Below are positions 8,050 to 15,558 of a stretch of DNA of 35,954 bases, piece after piece. The position numbers and the translations under genes are program-made. The notes under the pieces are model-generated. The model was not told the DNA's origin, searched no databases, and saw nothing but the letters and a program-made list of their open reading frames with translations. The DNA is from Planctomycetota bacterium. GTDB taxonomy: Bacteria > Planctomycetota > UBA1135 > GCA-002686595. The stretch spans positions 1-35,954 of the forward strand of contig JAPLOE010000178.1 of the NCBI GenBank assembly GCA_026692705.1, read 5' to 3'. Positions within the stretch are counted from its first letter, which is position 1, and each line of letters begins with the position of its first letter.

Positions 8050-8499
8050 ATGCTTCCGCGACGCCCTTTTTCTCCGGGAATTTGTGCCCTCTCGCTCGTG
8101 CTGCTCGCCGCCTGCGCGGCGCCGGAGCGGTCGAGCCTGCTCGCCGCGGGCGCGCCCGCGCCGATCGGTCCCTATTCGCAGGCGATTCGCGCCGGCGACA
8201 CGATCTACCTCGCCGGACAGATCGGCCTCGACGCACGCACGGGCGAGCTCGCTTCCGGTGTCGAGGAACAGACGCGCGTCGCGCTGCGCAACCTCGAGGC
8301 GGTGCTCGCCGTCGCCGGGCTCGACCTGCGCCACGTGGTCTCGACGACGGTCTACCTGACCGACCTGAACGACTTCGCCGCGCTGAACGCGGTGTACGCG
8401 CAGTCCTTTCCCGAGCTCGCGCCCGCGCGCGCGACCGTCGGCGTCGCCGCGTTGCCGAAGGGCGCACGCGTCGAGATCTCCGCGATCGCGGTGAGGTGA
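8050..8499 (+). CDS. RidA-family lipoprotein (exported enamine/imine deaminase-like)
   Basis: A 149-residue protein. Residues 1-21 form a signal with lipobox LLAAC, so Cys22 should be lipidated; the RidA domain fills residues 32-149. GPYSQAIRAGDTIYLAGQIGLD is the typical N-terminal signature. Arg127 in PARATVGV corresponds to the substrate-carboxylate arginine of canonical RidA (Arg105 in E. coli), and Glu142 in EISAIAV to the conserved acidic residue. In the family, RidA hydrolyses reactive 2-aminoacrylate-type enamines in the cytoplasm; an envelope-anchored copy cannot do that job in the usual place. The stop is one base before the GTG of the glycosyltransferase gene, so the two are probably translationally coupled. 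Confidence 0.85.
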   Translation: MLPRRPFSPGICALSLVLLAACAAPERSSLLAAGAPAPIGPYSQAIRAGDTIYLAGQIGLDARTGELASGVEEQTRVALRNLEAVLAVAGLDLRHVVSTTVYLTDLNDFAALNAVYAQSFPELAPARATVGVAALPKGARVEISAIAVR

Positions 8500-8500
8500 C

Positions 8501-9559
8501 GTGCGCCTCGCGATCGACTACTGGCCGGGTGCGACGCACGAACCCGGAGTCGGGCGTTACGTGCGCGAGTTCACGCGCGCGCTGCTGCGGCTCGAGGACG
8601 CGCCGACGACCACGCTGCTCGACTGGGGCCCGGGAAAACGGCTCGAAACGGCCGAAAACGCGGGCTCGTTGCCTGCGCGAGCGCGGCTCGTGCGCCGCAA
8701 GCTGCCGCGGGCGTGGCTCGAACGCCTCGCCGGCCTCGGTCTCGCGCCAGATCGCCTCGCCGGCGGCTGCGACGTGCTGCACGCGAGCTCGATCGCGCTG
8801 CCGCGGCCCGCACGCGCGCGTTCGAGCCTCGCGCTCTCGTCTCCGCCCGCCTCGCCGCACGAGCTCGAAGGTCGCGCCGCGGTGATCACGTTCAGCGAGC
8901 ACGCGCGCCGCGAGCTCGTCGAACATTTCGGCGTTCCGCGCGAGCGTGTTTTCGTCGTGCCCGTCGGCTGTGGCCACTTTTCCGCGGACCTCGCGGCGCA
9001 ACGCGCGCCCGCGGAGCGTTCCGCCACGCTGCGTGTGCTCGCGCTCGGCCGCATCGATCGCTCGCGCTCGCCGCTCGAGCTGCTCGCGGCCTGCGAACGG
9101 CTCGCGGCCGCGGGCCAGCCACTCGAACTCACGTTCCTCGGCCGCGTCGGCGATGCCTACGACGAGCTTCGTGCGCGCGCCACCCGCAGCCCGATCTCGT
9201 CGCGCGTGCGCTTCGACTCGACACCCGACGATTCCAAGACGCGCCGCGCGCTCGCCGCGCACGACGTGCTCGCACAGCTCGTGACCGACGACTGGACCGC
9301 GGTGACGCCGCTCGAGGCCGCGGCCTGTGGCCTCGCACCCGTCGCTGCGCGCGTTCCGGCCTACGAGGAAGCGCTCGGCGGGCTCGCGCACTGGGTCGAG
9401 CCGTCGCCGGAGCCTGCGCAGCTCGCCGACGCGCTCGCGGCCGCCTTCGCGAGCCACTCCGATCCCGCGCAAGTCGCCGCCCGCGCCGCGCTCGCCTCGC
9501 GCTTCACCTGGGAGCGCAACGCCGCGTTGACGCTCGCGGCCCTGCGCTCCATCCTCTGA
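8501..9559 (+). CDS. GT4-like (group 1) glycosyltransferase
   Basis: A 352-residue soluble GT-B type enzyme. The N-terminus has the acceptor-domain pattern [16 protein letters not shown], with [19 protein letters not shown] and VFVVPVG at the domain link. The C-terminal nucleotide-sugar domain has [21 protein letters not shown] and [19 protein letters not shown]. The usual EX7E motif is incomplete: the second Glu is in PLEAAACG, but the position of the first is in DDWTAVT and is not Glu. The stretch between the DVLHASS and VITFSE motifs is shorter than usual. GTG start is one base after the RidA stop. Substrate unknown; envelope polysaccharide or glycolipid synthesis is the family norm. Confidence 0.8.
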   Translation: MRLAIDYWPGATHEPGVGRYVREFTRALLRLEDAPTTTLLDWGPGKRLETAENAGSLPARARLVRRKLPRAWLERLAGLGLAPDRLAGGCDVLHASSIALPRPARARSSLALSSPPASPHELEGRAAVITFSEHARRELVEHFGVPRERVFVVPVGCGHFSADLAAQRAPAERSATLRVLALGRIDRSRSPLELLAACERLAAAGQPLELTFLGRVGDAYDELRARATRSPISSRVRFDSTPDDSKTRRALAAHDVLAQLVTDDWTAVTPLEAAACGLAPVAARVPAYEEALGGLAHWVEPSPEPAQLADALAAAFASHSDPAQVAARAALASRFTWERNAALTLAALRSIL

Positions 9560-9564
9560 AACCC

Positions 9565-9984
9565 ATGACTTCCCCCGCCTTCCACCTCGCGTTCCCCGTC
9601 ACCGACATCGCGGCCACGCGCGCGTTCTACGTCGACGTGCTCGGCTGCAAGGTCGGCCGCAGCGCCGAGCGCTGGATCGACTTCGACCTCGGCGGGCACC
9701 AGATCTCGGCCCACCTCGTCGACGCGGCGCTCGCGCGCGCGGAGACCAACCCCGTCGACGGCGACAACGTGCCGGTGCGCCACTTCGGGCTGATCCTCGA
9801 GTGGCGCGCGTGGCACGAGTTCGCCGAGCGCCTGCGCGCGCGCGGCACGCGCTTCCTCATCGAGCCCCACATCCGCTTCAAGGGCGAGGTCGGCGAGCAG
9901 GCGACGATGTTCGTGGTCGATCCCAGCGGCAACGCGCTCGAGTTCAAGTCGTTCCAGGACCCGCGGCGCGTGTTCGCGAGCTGA
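9565..9984 (+). CDS. VOC (glyoxalase/dioxygenase fold) family protein
   Basis: A 139-residue single-domain protein with two beta-alpha-beta-beta-beta halves. It opens [23 protein letters not shown], the classic VOC start, and ends [13 protein letters not shown]. The likely metal ligands are His7, the His in [10 protein letters not shown] and the Glu in NALEFK, so it is probably metal-dependent. [22 protein letters not shown] fits the predicted glyoxalase/dioxygenase-like group. The reaction cannot be assigned. ATG lies 5 bases after the glycosyltransferase stop, so it completes a ridA-like, GT4, VOC transcription unit. Confidence 0.85.
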   Translation: MTSPAFHLAFPVTDIAATRAFYVDVLGCKVGRSAERWIDFDLGGHQISAHLVDAALARAETNPVDGDNVPVRHFGLILEWRAWHEFAERLRARGTRFLIEPHIRFKGEVGEQATMFVVDPSGNALEFKSFQDPRRVFAS

Positions 9985-10199
9985 GGGCGGCGCCCGCGGG
10001 GCCCCCACGTTCGACTTGGGTTCACGGAGCCCCTTCAAGGCGGATTTACAGTCCAGAGACTGGCCGCTCTCTTGTGCAAGCGTCCGAGATGCTCTACGAA
10101 CGGCGCTCCAAACGGGGCTCCAGCGCCCCACCGGTACCCGCGTCGCCCTCCGGCGGCGCCGTCGTCCCCTACCTCCGGCCTCCGAGCCGCGCCTCTCCC

Positions 10200-10802
10200 A
10201 TGAACTTCAAGCTCCTCGCCCTCGGCACCCTCGCCCTCGCCCTTCCGCTCGCCTTCCAGGCCGTCGCCGTCCCGGCCTCGGCCACGCCGGTCTCCGCCGC
10301 CGCGCCGTGGAAGGTCGACTCGGGCCACTCGAGCGTCGTCTTCCGCATCAAGCACGTCGTCGCGCCCTTCTGGGGCCGCTTCGACAAGGTCTCGGGCGCC
10401 GTCCAGTGGGACGCCGCCAAGCCGGAGACGGCCTCGGTCGAGCTCACGGTCGACGTCGGCAGCGTCAACACCAACGACGGCAAGCGCGACGACCACCTGC
10501 GCGGCCCCGACTTCTTCAGCGCGAAGGAGTTCCCGACCATGACCTTCAAGAGCACGAAGGTCACCAAGAAGGGCGACGGCAAGCTCGAGGCCACCGGCGA
10601 CCTCACGCTGCACGGCGTGACGAAGTCGGTCACGGTGCCGATCGAAGTCACGGGCGAAGGCGAGTCGCCGTTCAAGGACACGCGCGCCGGCTTCGAGGCC
10701 ACGTTCGAGATCAAGCGCGGCGACTACGGCGTCAAGGGCTACATCCCGACGATCAGCGACGAAGTGCGCATCGTCGTGGCGCTCGAATGCGTCAAGGGCT
10801 GA
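10200..10802 (+). CDS. Secreted YceI-family lipocalin-like protein
   Basis: A 200-residue protein. Residues 1-30 are a signal peptide (MNFKLLALGTLALALPLAF, then an Ala/Pro-rich cleavage region). The YceI domain fills the rest: WKVDSGHSSVVFRIKH at the start, WGRFDKVSGAVQWD, DDHLRGPDFFSAKEFPTMTFKST, LTLHGVTKSV, and GFEATFEIKRGDYGVKGY. Family members form a lipocalin-like barrel that binds polyprenoid or similar amphiphilic lipids in the periplasm. Exact ligand unknown. It has its own 215-base leader and a strong terminator, so it is probably a single-gene transcript. Lysine-rich segments and uniform GC-ending codons suggest good expression. Confidence 0.92.
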   Translation: MNFKLLALGTLALALPLAFQAVAVPASATPVSAAAPWKVDSGHSSVVFRIKHVVAPFWGRFDKVSGAVQWDAAKPETASVELTVDVGSVNTNDGKRDDHLRGPDFFSAKEFPTMTFKSTKVTKKGDGKLEATGDLTLHGVTKSVTVPIEVTGEGESPFKDTRAGFEATFEIKRGDYGVKGYIPTISDEVRIVVALECVKG

Positions 10803-10828
10803 AAACAGCAGGACGCTGAGTCCAACTT

Positions 10829-10868
10829 GCGCGGGCTGGGGCGAGAGCTCCGGCCCGCGCCTGTTTTT
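10829..10868 (+). terminator. Strong intrinsic terminator of the YceI gene
   Basis: Arms 10829-10842 and 10847-10860 pair over 14 bp (two G-T wobbles) around a GAGA tetraloop (10843-10846), followed by CTGTTTTT at 10861-10868. An AAAACAG run at 10802-10808 could also serve the convergent minus-strand gene. This is the clearest terminator in the window. Confidence 0.85.
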
Positions 10869-10881
10869 CCCCGCGAGCCTT

Positions 10882-13812
10882 TCAGGGCACGTCGAAGCGC
10901 AACTCGCGCTCGCGGCCGGCCTCGAGCTCGACCTCGACGCTCGAGGGCTTCTGCTGGTTGCCGTAGGTGCGCTCGAGCGACACCACGTACTTCCCGCCCG
11001 GCAATCCGCTGATGCGCGTGCGCGAACGCCCGTCGAGATTTCCCGAGCGCTGTCCGCTGCGCACGTTCTTGCCGCGCTCGTCGGCGACACGTTGCGCCAT
11101 CACTCGGCCGCGCGCGACCCGGCCATCGCTCGTCGCGACCTCGACCACGAGCGTCGCCCCTGGCCGCAGCGTGACGTCGACCGGACTGCGGATCTCGTCG
11201 GGGCCGAGCTGAAACACGTCCGACCGCGCGCCCTGGAAGTCGGGGTGCGAGACCTCGAGCTGCAGCTCGACGCCCGTCGGCAACCCGCGCGCCTCGAACC
11301 AGCCACCTTCGTTCGTCAGCACGCGTGCGCCCGTCGTCAGCGGGACGAAGCGCTTGCCGTCGCGCGAGTTGCGGTCGGCGCGCAGCTCTCCGAGCGTGAT
11401 CGCCGCGCCGCCGATGCCCTGCCCGCGCGGATCGACGATGTTGCCCGAAACCGCGCTGCCCGAGAGGCGGAAGTCGCGGCGCTCGTCGCGACCGGCGGCC
11501 ACGAACTCTTCGCGGTGCGCCACGAGGCGCTGCGGGTGGCGGATCGTCACGGTCCAGCGCCCTGCGCCCAGGCGCGGGATCGAGTACTCGCCCTGCGGGT
11601 TGGTGCGCGCGGTCACGCCTCCGCCCCAGCCGCCCCAGCCGTTGTCGTCGCGCACCGAGCCCGGCTGGAACTCGAGCACCGCACCGGCGAGGCGCTGGCC
11701 CGCGTCCTGCACGCGTCCCGAGAGCGTTCCGCGCGCCGTCGCGACCAGCGAGACCTCGTTGACCGTGTCCGGCGCGAGCTTGAGGCGCGCCTCGCGGGCG
11801 GCACGGCCATCATTGCCCGTCTGCGCGCCGATGCGCTCCTCCTCGAGCGTGAAGTAGGTCTCGCCAACGAGCATGCCGTTGAAGAGCGCGACCCCTTCGG
11901 CGTCCGTGCGCAGCCGCCGGCTCGACGAGCGCAGCGCCTGCGGTGACTCGCCACCTTCGGGCGCCGTCCAGCGCGCGAGCACGCTGACGCCCGGAGCGGC
12001 CGCCCCGAACGAATCGACGACACGCACGCGCGCCGTCGTGCCCTGCTGGATCTCGAGCACGACCGAGGACACGCCCGGAGGCCCGAAGGTCACGTCGACG
12101 AGCTCCGACGAGGGCCAGTCGGAATGCACCGAACAGGCGACACCCGCGGCGTCGGCGCTCGCATACACCGTCGTCCAGCCTTCCTTGTCGGTCTCGCGGC
12201 TGCGCAGGCGCGCGCCCTTGCCGCCCGTGCGCGGGCCCGGCGGGTCGAGCGCGATCGCCTCGAGCGAACGCGAGCCGTCGTCGCCCTGCGTGAGCTGCAC
12301 GACGACGCGTGCACCCTCGATCGGCTCGCCGGTCGCGGCCGAGACGACGCGCGCGCGCAGTTCCGCCAGCGGCTCGAGCTTCACCGTGCCGACGTCGATC
12401 TCGCCCGACAGCGCGATCTCGACCGGCGACACGCGCAACGGCCGGTAGCCGTCCTTGGTGACGACGAGCGTCGTCACATCGCCCTTTTCCGGCGGCAGCG
12501 CGATCGTTTCCGACCAGCGGCCATCGCCGACGGAGCGCGTCGTCGACGTGATGCCGTACTCGCGCCCGTCCGGTCGCTTGGCGACGAGCCGGCCGTCGAG
12601 GTCCGCGAGCGCGGCTCCCGTGCGGGCGTCGACGGGATGGTGGAACAGCACCGCGAAGGGCTCGAGCGTGAAGTCCGCGCGCTTGCCGTCGACGACGATG
12701 TCGAGCACCTGCCGCGGGACCTCGACACCCTGCTCGTCGTCGGCCTTGCGATGCCAAAAGAGCGTCAGGCGGTAGGGCTCGTCCGCGAACAGGCCCGCCA
12801 GCGAATAACTGCCGTCGGGCTCGCAGTGCGCGCGGCGGAAGCGGAAGTCGGGCTCGCCCGGATTGCGCGTCCGCGAGCCGGTGTAGCTCGCCACGACGGA
12901 AAACTGGCCCGGATCGGGCGCACCCGGACTCGGACGCACGCGCACGAGCCCCTGCACGACGCCGGACGACTCGAACACAATGCGCACGTCGCGCACGCGC
13001 TCGCCCGGCTCGGCGTGCTCGGAACGCGCGACCGCATCGGGATGGCTGTCGTGGTGCGCGAGGATCACCCACGGCCCGGGGAGCAGCGGACCGACGTCGA
13101 AGGCGCCGCTCGCGTCCGTCGCACCCAGCCGCGTTCCGGTCTCGGTCTTGCCCATCCACATCGGCGTGAGCGGATCGCGCGGGAAGTACAGCTCGACGCC
13201 TTCGACGCCGGCGCCGCGTGGGTCGAGCACGCGCCCGGAGATCCGCACGCCAGGCACGAGCTGCAGCTCGCCGAGCTCGTTGTCGATCTCCGCGACGACC
13301 AGCAGGTCCTCGAGGTCGAGCGGCGCGTAGTCGGGCGCACGCGCCGCGAGGCGCAACGTTCCGGCCGAAAGTTCCGAGAGCACGAAACGTCCGTCGGCGT
13401 CCGTGGTCGCCTTGCGGCGCTTGCGGCGCGGATCGTCCCAGGGCGGGCCATCGAGCGGCGCGCGCGAGTTGCGATCGGGCGGCGCCGCGAACACGGTGAC
13501 GCCGGCGAGCGGCAGTCCCGCGAGGTCGACGATGCGCCCGACGGCGCGCGTCGCGGGCTTCTCGGGCTCCGGCGGCGGCGGAGCCTCGGCCTCGTTGCGC
13601 GCGGATTCGTGCTCGAGCGACTCACCCGAGTCGCTCGCGATCGACGACAGTCCGCCGCCCGTGTCCTCGGGCGCCGCAGCCGCGAGCTCGGCCTCGTGCG
13701 AGTCCTGTTCCGCCGCCGCGCTCTCGCTCGAACCGCCGAGCGCCATCCAGCCCACCGCCGACGCGACCGCCAAGGCGATCACGGCCGCGAACGCGAGCAG
13801 GAACTTGTTCAT
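10882..13812 (-). CDS. Membrane-anchored protein with many carboxypeptidase-regulatory-like domains
   Basis: A 976-residue protein with an N-terminal membrane anchor (residues 3-27, AFAAVIALAVASAVGWMAL) and an acidic Ala/Glu/Pro linker to about residue 88. After it come successive beta-sandwich units of about 90-100 residues. Each has GRV-D..G.P..GV at its start, a TDADGRF or TNPQGEYS turn and a GxxxLxxxAPxY-like strand: about 90-170, 190-285, 290-380, 480-570 and 690-770, with weaker copies between. This matches CarboxypepD_reg-like/Cna-B-like folds. No peptidase domain is present. A stalk, adhesive or polysaccharide-contact role outside the membrane is inferred. It is convergent with the YceI gene. 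Confidence 0.8.
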   Translation of the reverse strand: MNKFLLAFAAVIALAVASAVGWMALGGSSESAAAEQDSHEAELAAAAPEDTGGGLSSIASDSGESLEHESARNEAEAPPPPEPEKPATRAVGRIVDLAGLPLAGVTVFAAPPDRNSRAPLDGPPWDDPRRKRRKATTDADGRFVLSELSAGTLRLAARAPDYAPLDLEDLLVVAEIDNELGELQLVPGVRISGRVLDPRGAGVEGVELYFPRDPLTPMWMGKTETGTRLGATDASGAFDVGPLLPGPWVILAHHDSHPDAVARSEHAEPGERVRDVRIVFESSGVVQGLVRVRPSPGAPDPGQFSVVASYTGSRTRNPGEPDFRFRRAHCEPDGSYSLAGLFADEPYRLTLFWHRKADDEQGVEVPRQVLDIVVDGKRADFTLEPFAVLFHHPVDARTGAALADLDGRLVAKRPDGREYGITSTTRSVGDGRWSETIALPPEKGDVTTLVVTKDGYRPLRVSPVEIALSGEIDVGTVKLEPLAELRARVVSAATGEPIEGARVVVQLTQGDDGSRSLEAIALDPPGPRTGGKGARLRSRETDKEGWTTVYASADAAGVACSVHSDWPSSELVDVTFGPPGVSSVVLEIQQGTTARVRVVDSFGAAAPGVSVLARWTAPEGGESPQALRSSSRRLRTDAEGVALFNGMLVGETYFTLEEERIGAQTGNDGRAAREARLKLAPDTVNEVSLVATARGTLSGRVQDAGQRLAGAVLEFQPGSVRDDNGWGGWGGGVTARTNPQGEYSIPRLGAGRWTVTIRHPQRLVAHREEFVAAGRDERRDFRLSGSAVSGNIVDPRGQGIGGAAITLGELRADRNSRDGKRFVPLTTGARVLTNEGGWFEARGLPTGVELQLEVSHPDFQGARSDVFQLGPDEIRSPVDVTLRPGATLVVEVATSDGRVARGRVMAQRVADERGKNVRSGQRSGNLDGRSRTRISGLPGGKYVVSLERTYGNQQKPSSVEVELEAGRERELRFDVP

Positions 13813-13961
13813 CGAGGTGGGACGGCGACGGGACAGAAAATGCGGGGAGCAGCGGCCGCCGCGGGGGCGAACGCTGCTCCACCGTACACGCTGGACGGCC
13901 CGGCGCAGAGGGGCTCCCCCGGCCCAACCGCAAAGGATCGGTCAGGCGAGGGGGGAATCGC

Positions 13962-14417
13962 TCACGCGAGCTTCTTGAGCGCCGCCTGGACGGCCGCCAT
14001 GTCGCGGGCCTTGCCGGTGTCCTCAGGCGCGTTGGCCTGCGCGAAGGCGACCTTGCCGTTCTTGTCGACGATCACCGTGCCGCGCTTGCAGATGAAGCCG
14101 GCGGGGTGGACGAAGTCGTACTTCGCGGCCACTTCGAGCTTCACGTCCGCGAGCAGGTCGTGCTGCAGCTTGAACTGGTTCTTCCAGGCCTTGTGCGACC
14201 ACGTCGAATCGCGCGAGATGCCGACCACGACGGTGTTCGCCGCGGTCAGGGTCATGTCACCGGCGACCGAGCAGTTTTCCTTCTCGCAGGTCGGGCTCCA
14301 GTCGAGCGGGTAGAACATCAGCACGACGTTCTTGCCCTTGTGGTCGGAGAGCTTCCACTCCTTCTCGTCCTGGGTCTTGAGCATGAAGTCCGGTGCGCTG
14401 TCGCCGACGTTGACCAT
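13962..14417 (-). CDS. Peroxiredoxin, BCP/PrxQ-like
   Basis: A 151-residue thiol peroxidase that reduces peroxides in the cytoplasm. The N-terminus MVNVGDSAPDFMLKT is typical of AhpC/TSA proteins. The peroxidatic Cys44 is in YPLDWSPTCEKENC, with a second Cys at 49; the C-x4-C spacing matches the helix-resolved PrxQ/BCP type, which forms an intramolecular disulfide. The Asp-Trp before the Ser-Pro-Thr is unusual. The C-terminal part has VVVGISRDS and RGTVIVDKNGKVAFAQ. I chose ATG 14417, with an AGAGGAC Shine-Dalgarno; upstream codons in the same frame are not conserved-looking. Reductant (thioredoxin) inferred from the family. Confidence 0.92.
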   Translation of the reverse strand: MVNVGDSAPDFMLKTQDEKEWKLSDHKGKNVVLMFYPLDWSPTCEKENCSVAGDMTLTAANTVVVGISRDSTWSHKAWKNQFKLQHDLLADVKLEVAAKYDFVHPAGFICKRGTVIVDKNGKVAFAQANAPEDTGKARDMAAVQAALKKLA

Positions 14418-14506
14418 GGGTGTCCTCTTGTCTTGGGGTGGATGTTGTCTTGGGGTGGGTGCGCTGCGCCGGCGAAAGGCCAGGCAGCGAATGCGGGGCG
14501 GCGAGT

Positions 14507-14857
14507 CTAGCCCTCGGCAGGGGCGCTTTCGAGACTCGCGAGCAGCGGGTCGATCCAGCGCGCGAGCGTGAAATCGAGCTCGGTCAGGCCACCGGCCGAA
14601 TGCGTCCAGAGCACGACCTCGAACTTGCCCCAGCCCAGCGCGAGCTCGGGGTGATGCTCGGCCGTCTCGGCCAGCGCGCCGACCTGTTGGCAGAGCGCGA
14701 GGGCCTGCGCGAAGTCCTTCGTCCGCACGCGGGCCACCAAGCGCGCGTCGACCACGCTCCACACGCTCGAGAGCTTCGCTCGCGCGGCACCAGTCTGTTC
14801 GGGATCGAGCGGCGGACGGCCCTTCGGCCACGGTGCAAGGTGATGCGGCGATTCCAT
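14507..14857 (-). CDS. Pterin-4a-carbinolamine dehydratase
   Basis: A 116-residue DCoH/PhhB-family protein that dehydrates 4a-hydroxytetrahydropterin. The signature is clear: FAQALALCQQVGALAETAEHHPEL, then WGKFEVVLWTHSAGGLTELDFTLARWID. The paired histidines and the Thr-His-x-x-Gly-Gly-Leu-Thr segment form the active-site area in the family. I use ATG 14857, which has AGGA seven bases upstream, rather than GTG 14875. No aromatic amino acid hydroxylase is visible, so the pterin it recycles (possibly for molybdopterin-linked or other roles) is unknown. It is divergent from thiD, whose start is 42 bases away, so both may share a promoter region. Confidence 0.88.
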   Translation of the reverse strand: MESPHHLAPWPKGRPPLDPEQTGAARAKLSSVWSVVDARLVARVRTKDFAQALALCQQVGALAETAEHHPELALGWGKFEVVLWTHSAGGLTELDFTLARWIDPLLASLESAPAEG

Positions 14858-14899
14858 GGCGCCATCCTGACCCACGACGGTCCGGAATACACTCCGTGC

Positions 14900-15558
14900 A
14901 TGTCCCCCACTCCGAAAGTGGCCCTTTCCATCGCGACTGCGTGTACGAGGACCTCGACGTCGCGGCGACGAAGATCGGGATGCTCTCGAGCGCGGCGTTG
15001 ATCGCGACGGTGGCAGCGAGGCTGCGAGCGCACGCGGCGCGCAACGTCGTCGTCGATCCGGTGATGGTCGCGAAGTCGGGAGCGAAGCTGCTGCGCGACG
15101 ATGCGGTCGAGGCGCTGCGGCGCGAGCTCGTTCCGCTCGCGGGCGTGCTCACGCCGAACTTGCCGGAGGCGGCGGTGTTGCTCGCGATGAGCGAAGCGGA
15201 CGTGCTCGCGGCGCCGGAGCGTGCCTGCGAAAGACTGCACGCGCTCGGAGCGCGCGCGATCGTGCTCAAGGGTGGCCACGCCGGCGGCGAGCGCTCCGAC
15301 GACCTCGTGTTCGACGGCCAGCGCTTTCAGCGCCTCGAGGCGGTGCGCACGCCGAGCCACAACACGCACGGCACCGGCTGCACGTTCTCGGCGGCGCTCG
15401 CGGCGCTGCTCGCGCGCGGAAACAGCGTGATTTCGGCCGCGGAAGGCGCCAAACGCTTCGTGAGCGCCGCGATCGTGGCCTCCAAGGACTGGAAACTCGG
15501 CCACGGCCACGGGCCGGTCCACCACTTCCATGCGCTGTGGCGCGAAGGGACGAACTGA
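14900..15558 (+). pseudogene. thiD: Hydroxymethylpyrimidine (phosphate) kinase with internal deletion
   Basis: ThiD phosphorylates HMP and HMP-P for thiamine synthesis. Two parts are visible. ATG 14900 opens MSPTPKVALSIA, the normal first beta strand, in one frame. From about 14935 a different frame continues CVYEDLDVAATKIGML, NVVVDPVMVAKSG, LTPNLPEAAVLL, VLKGGHAGG and NTHGTGCTFSAAL to GPVHHFHALW at the stop. Compared with a complete ThiD, about 54 residues are missing at the junction, and the frame changes. The lost part holds the glycine-rich GSDSGGGAGIQADLKT region and the HMP-contact strand. The GTGC catalytic loop is intact. As written the gene cannot make a full kinase; assembly error is the alternative. 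Its stop overlaps the next ATG (TGATG). Confidence 0.8.

Noticed and set aside
5629-8499. A very long plus-strand open frame antisense to the SBBP gene
   Set aside because: It is Arg/Glu/Ala-rich with no domain pattern and is explained by stop-poor GC-rich DNA. Only its last 450 bases (RidA) are a gene.
10011-10050. A promoter upstream of the YceI gene (TTGGGT and a later ATTTACA)
   Set aside because: Spacing is wrong for a -35/-10 pair, so it was not called.
12124-14313. A 729-codon plus-strand open frame opposite the regulatory-like-domain protein
   Set aside because: It is antisense to clear repeated beta domains and to peroxiredoxin; no domain of its own.
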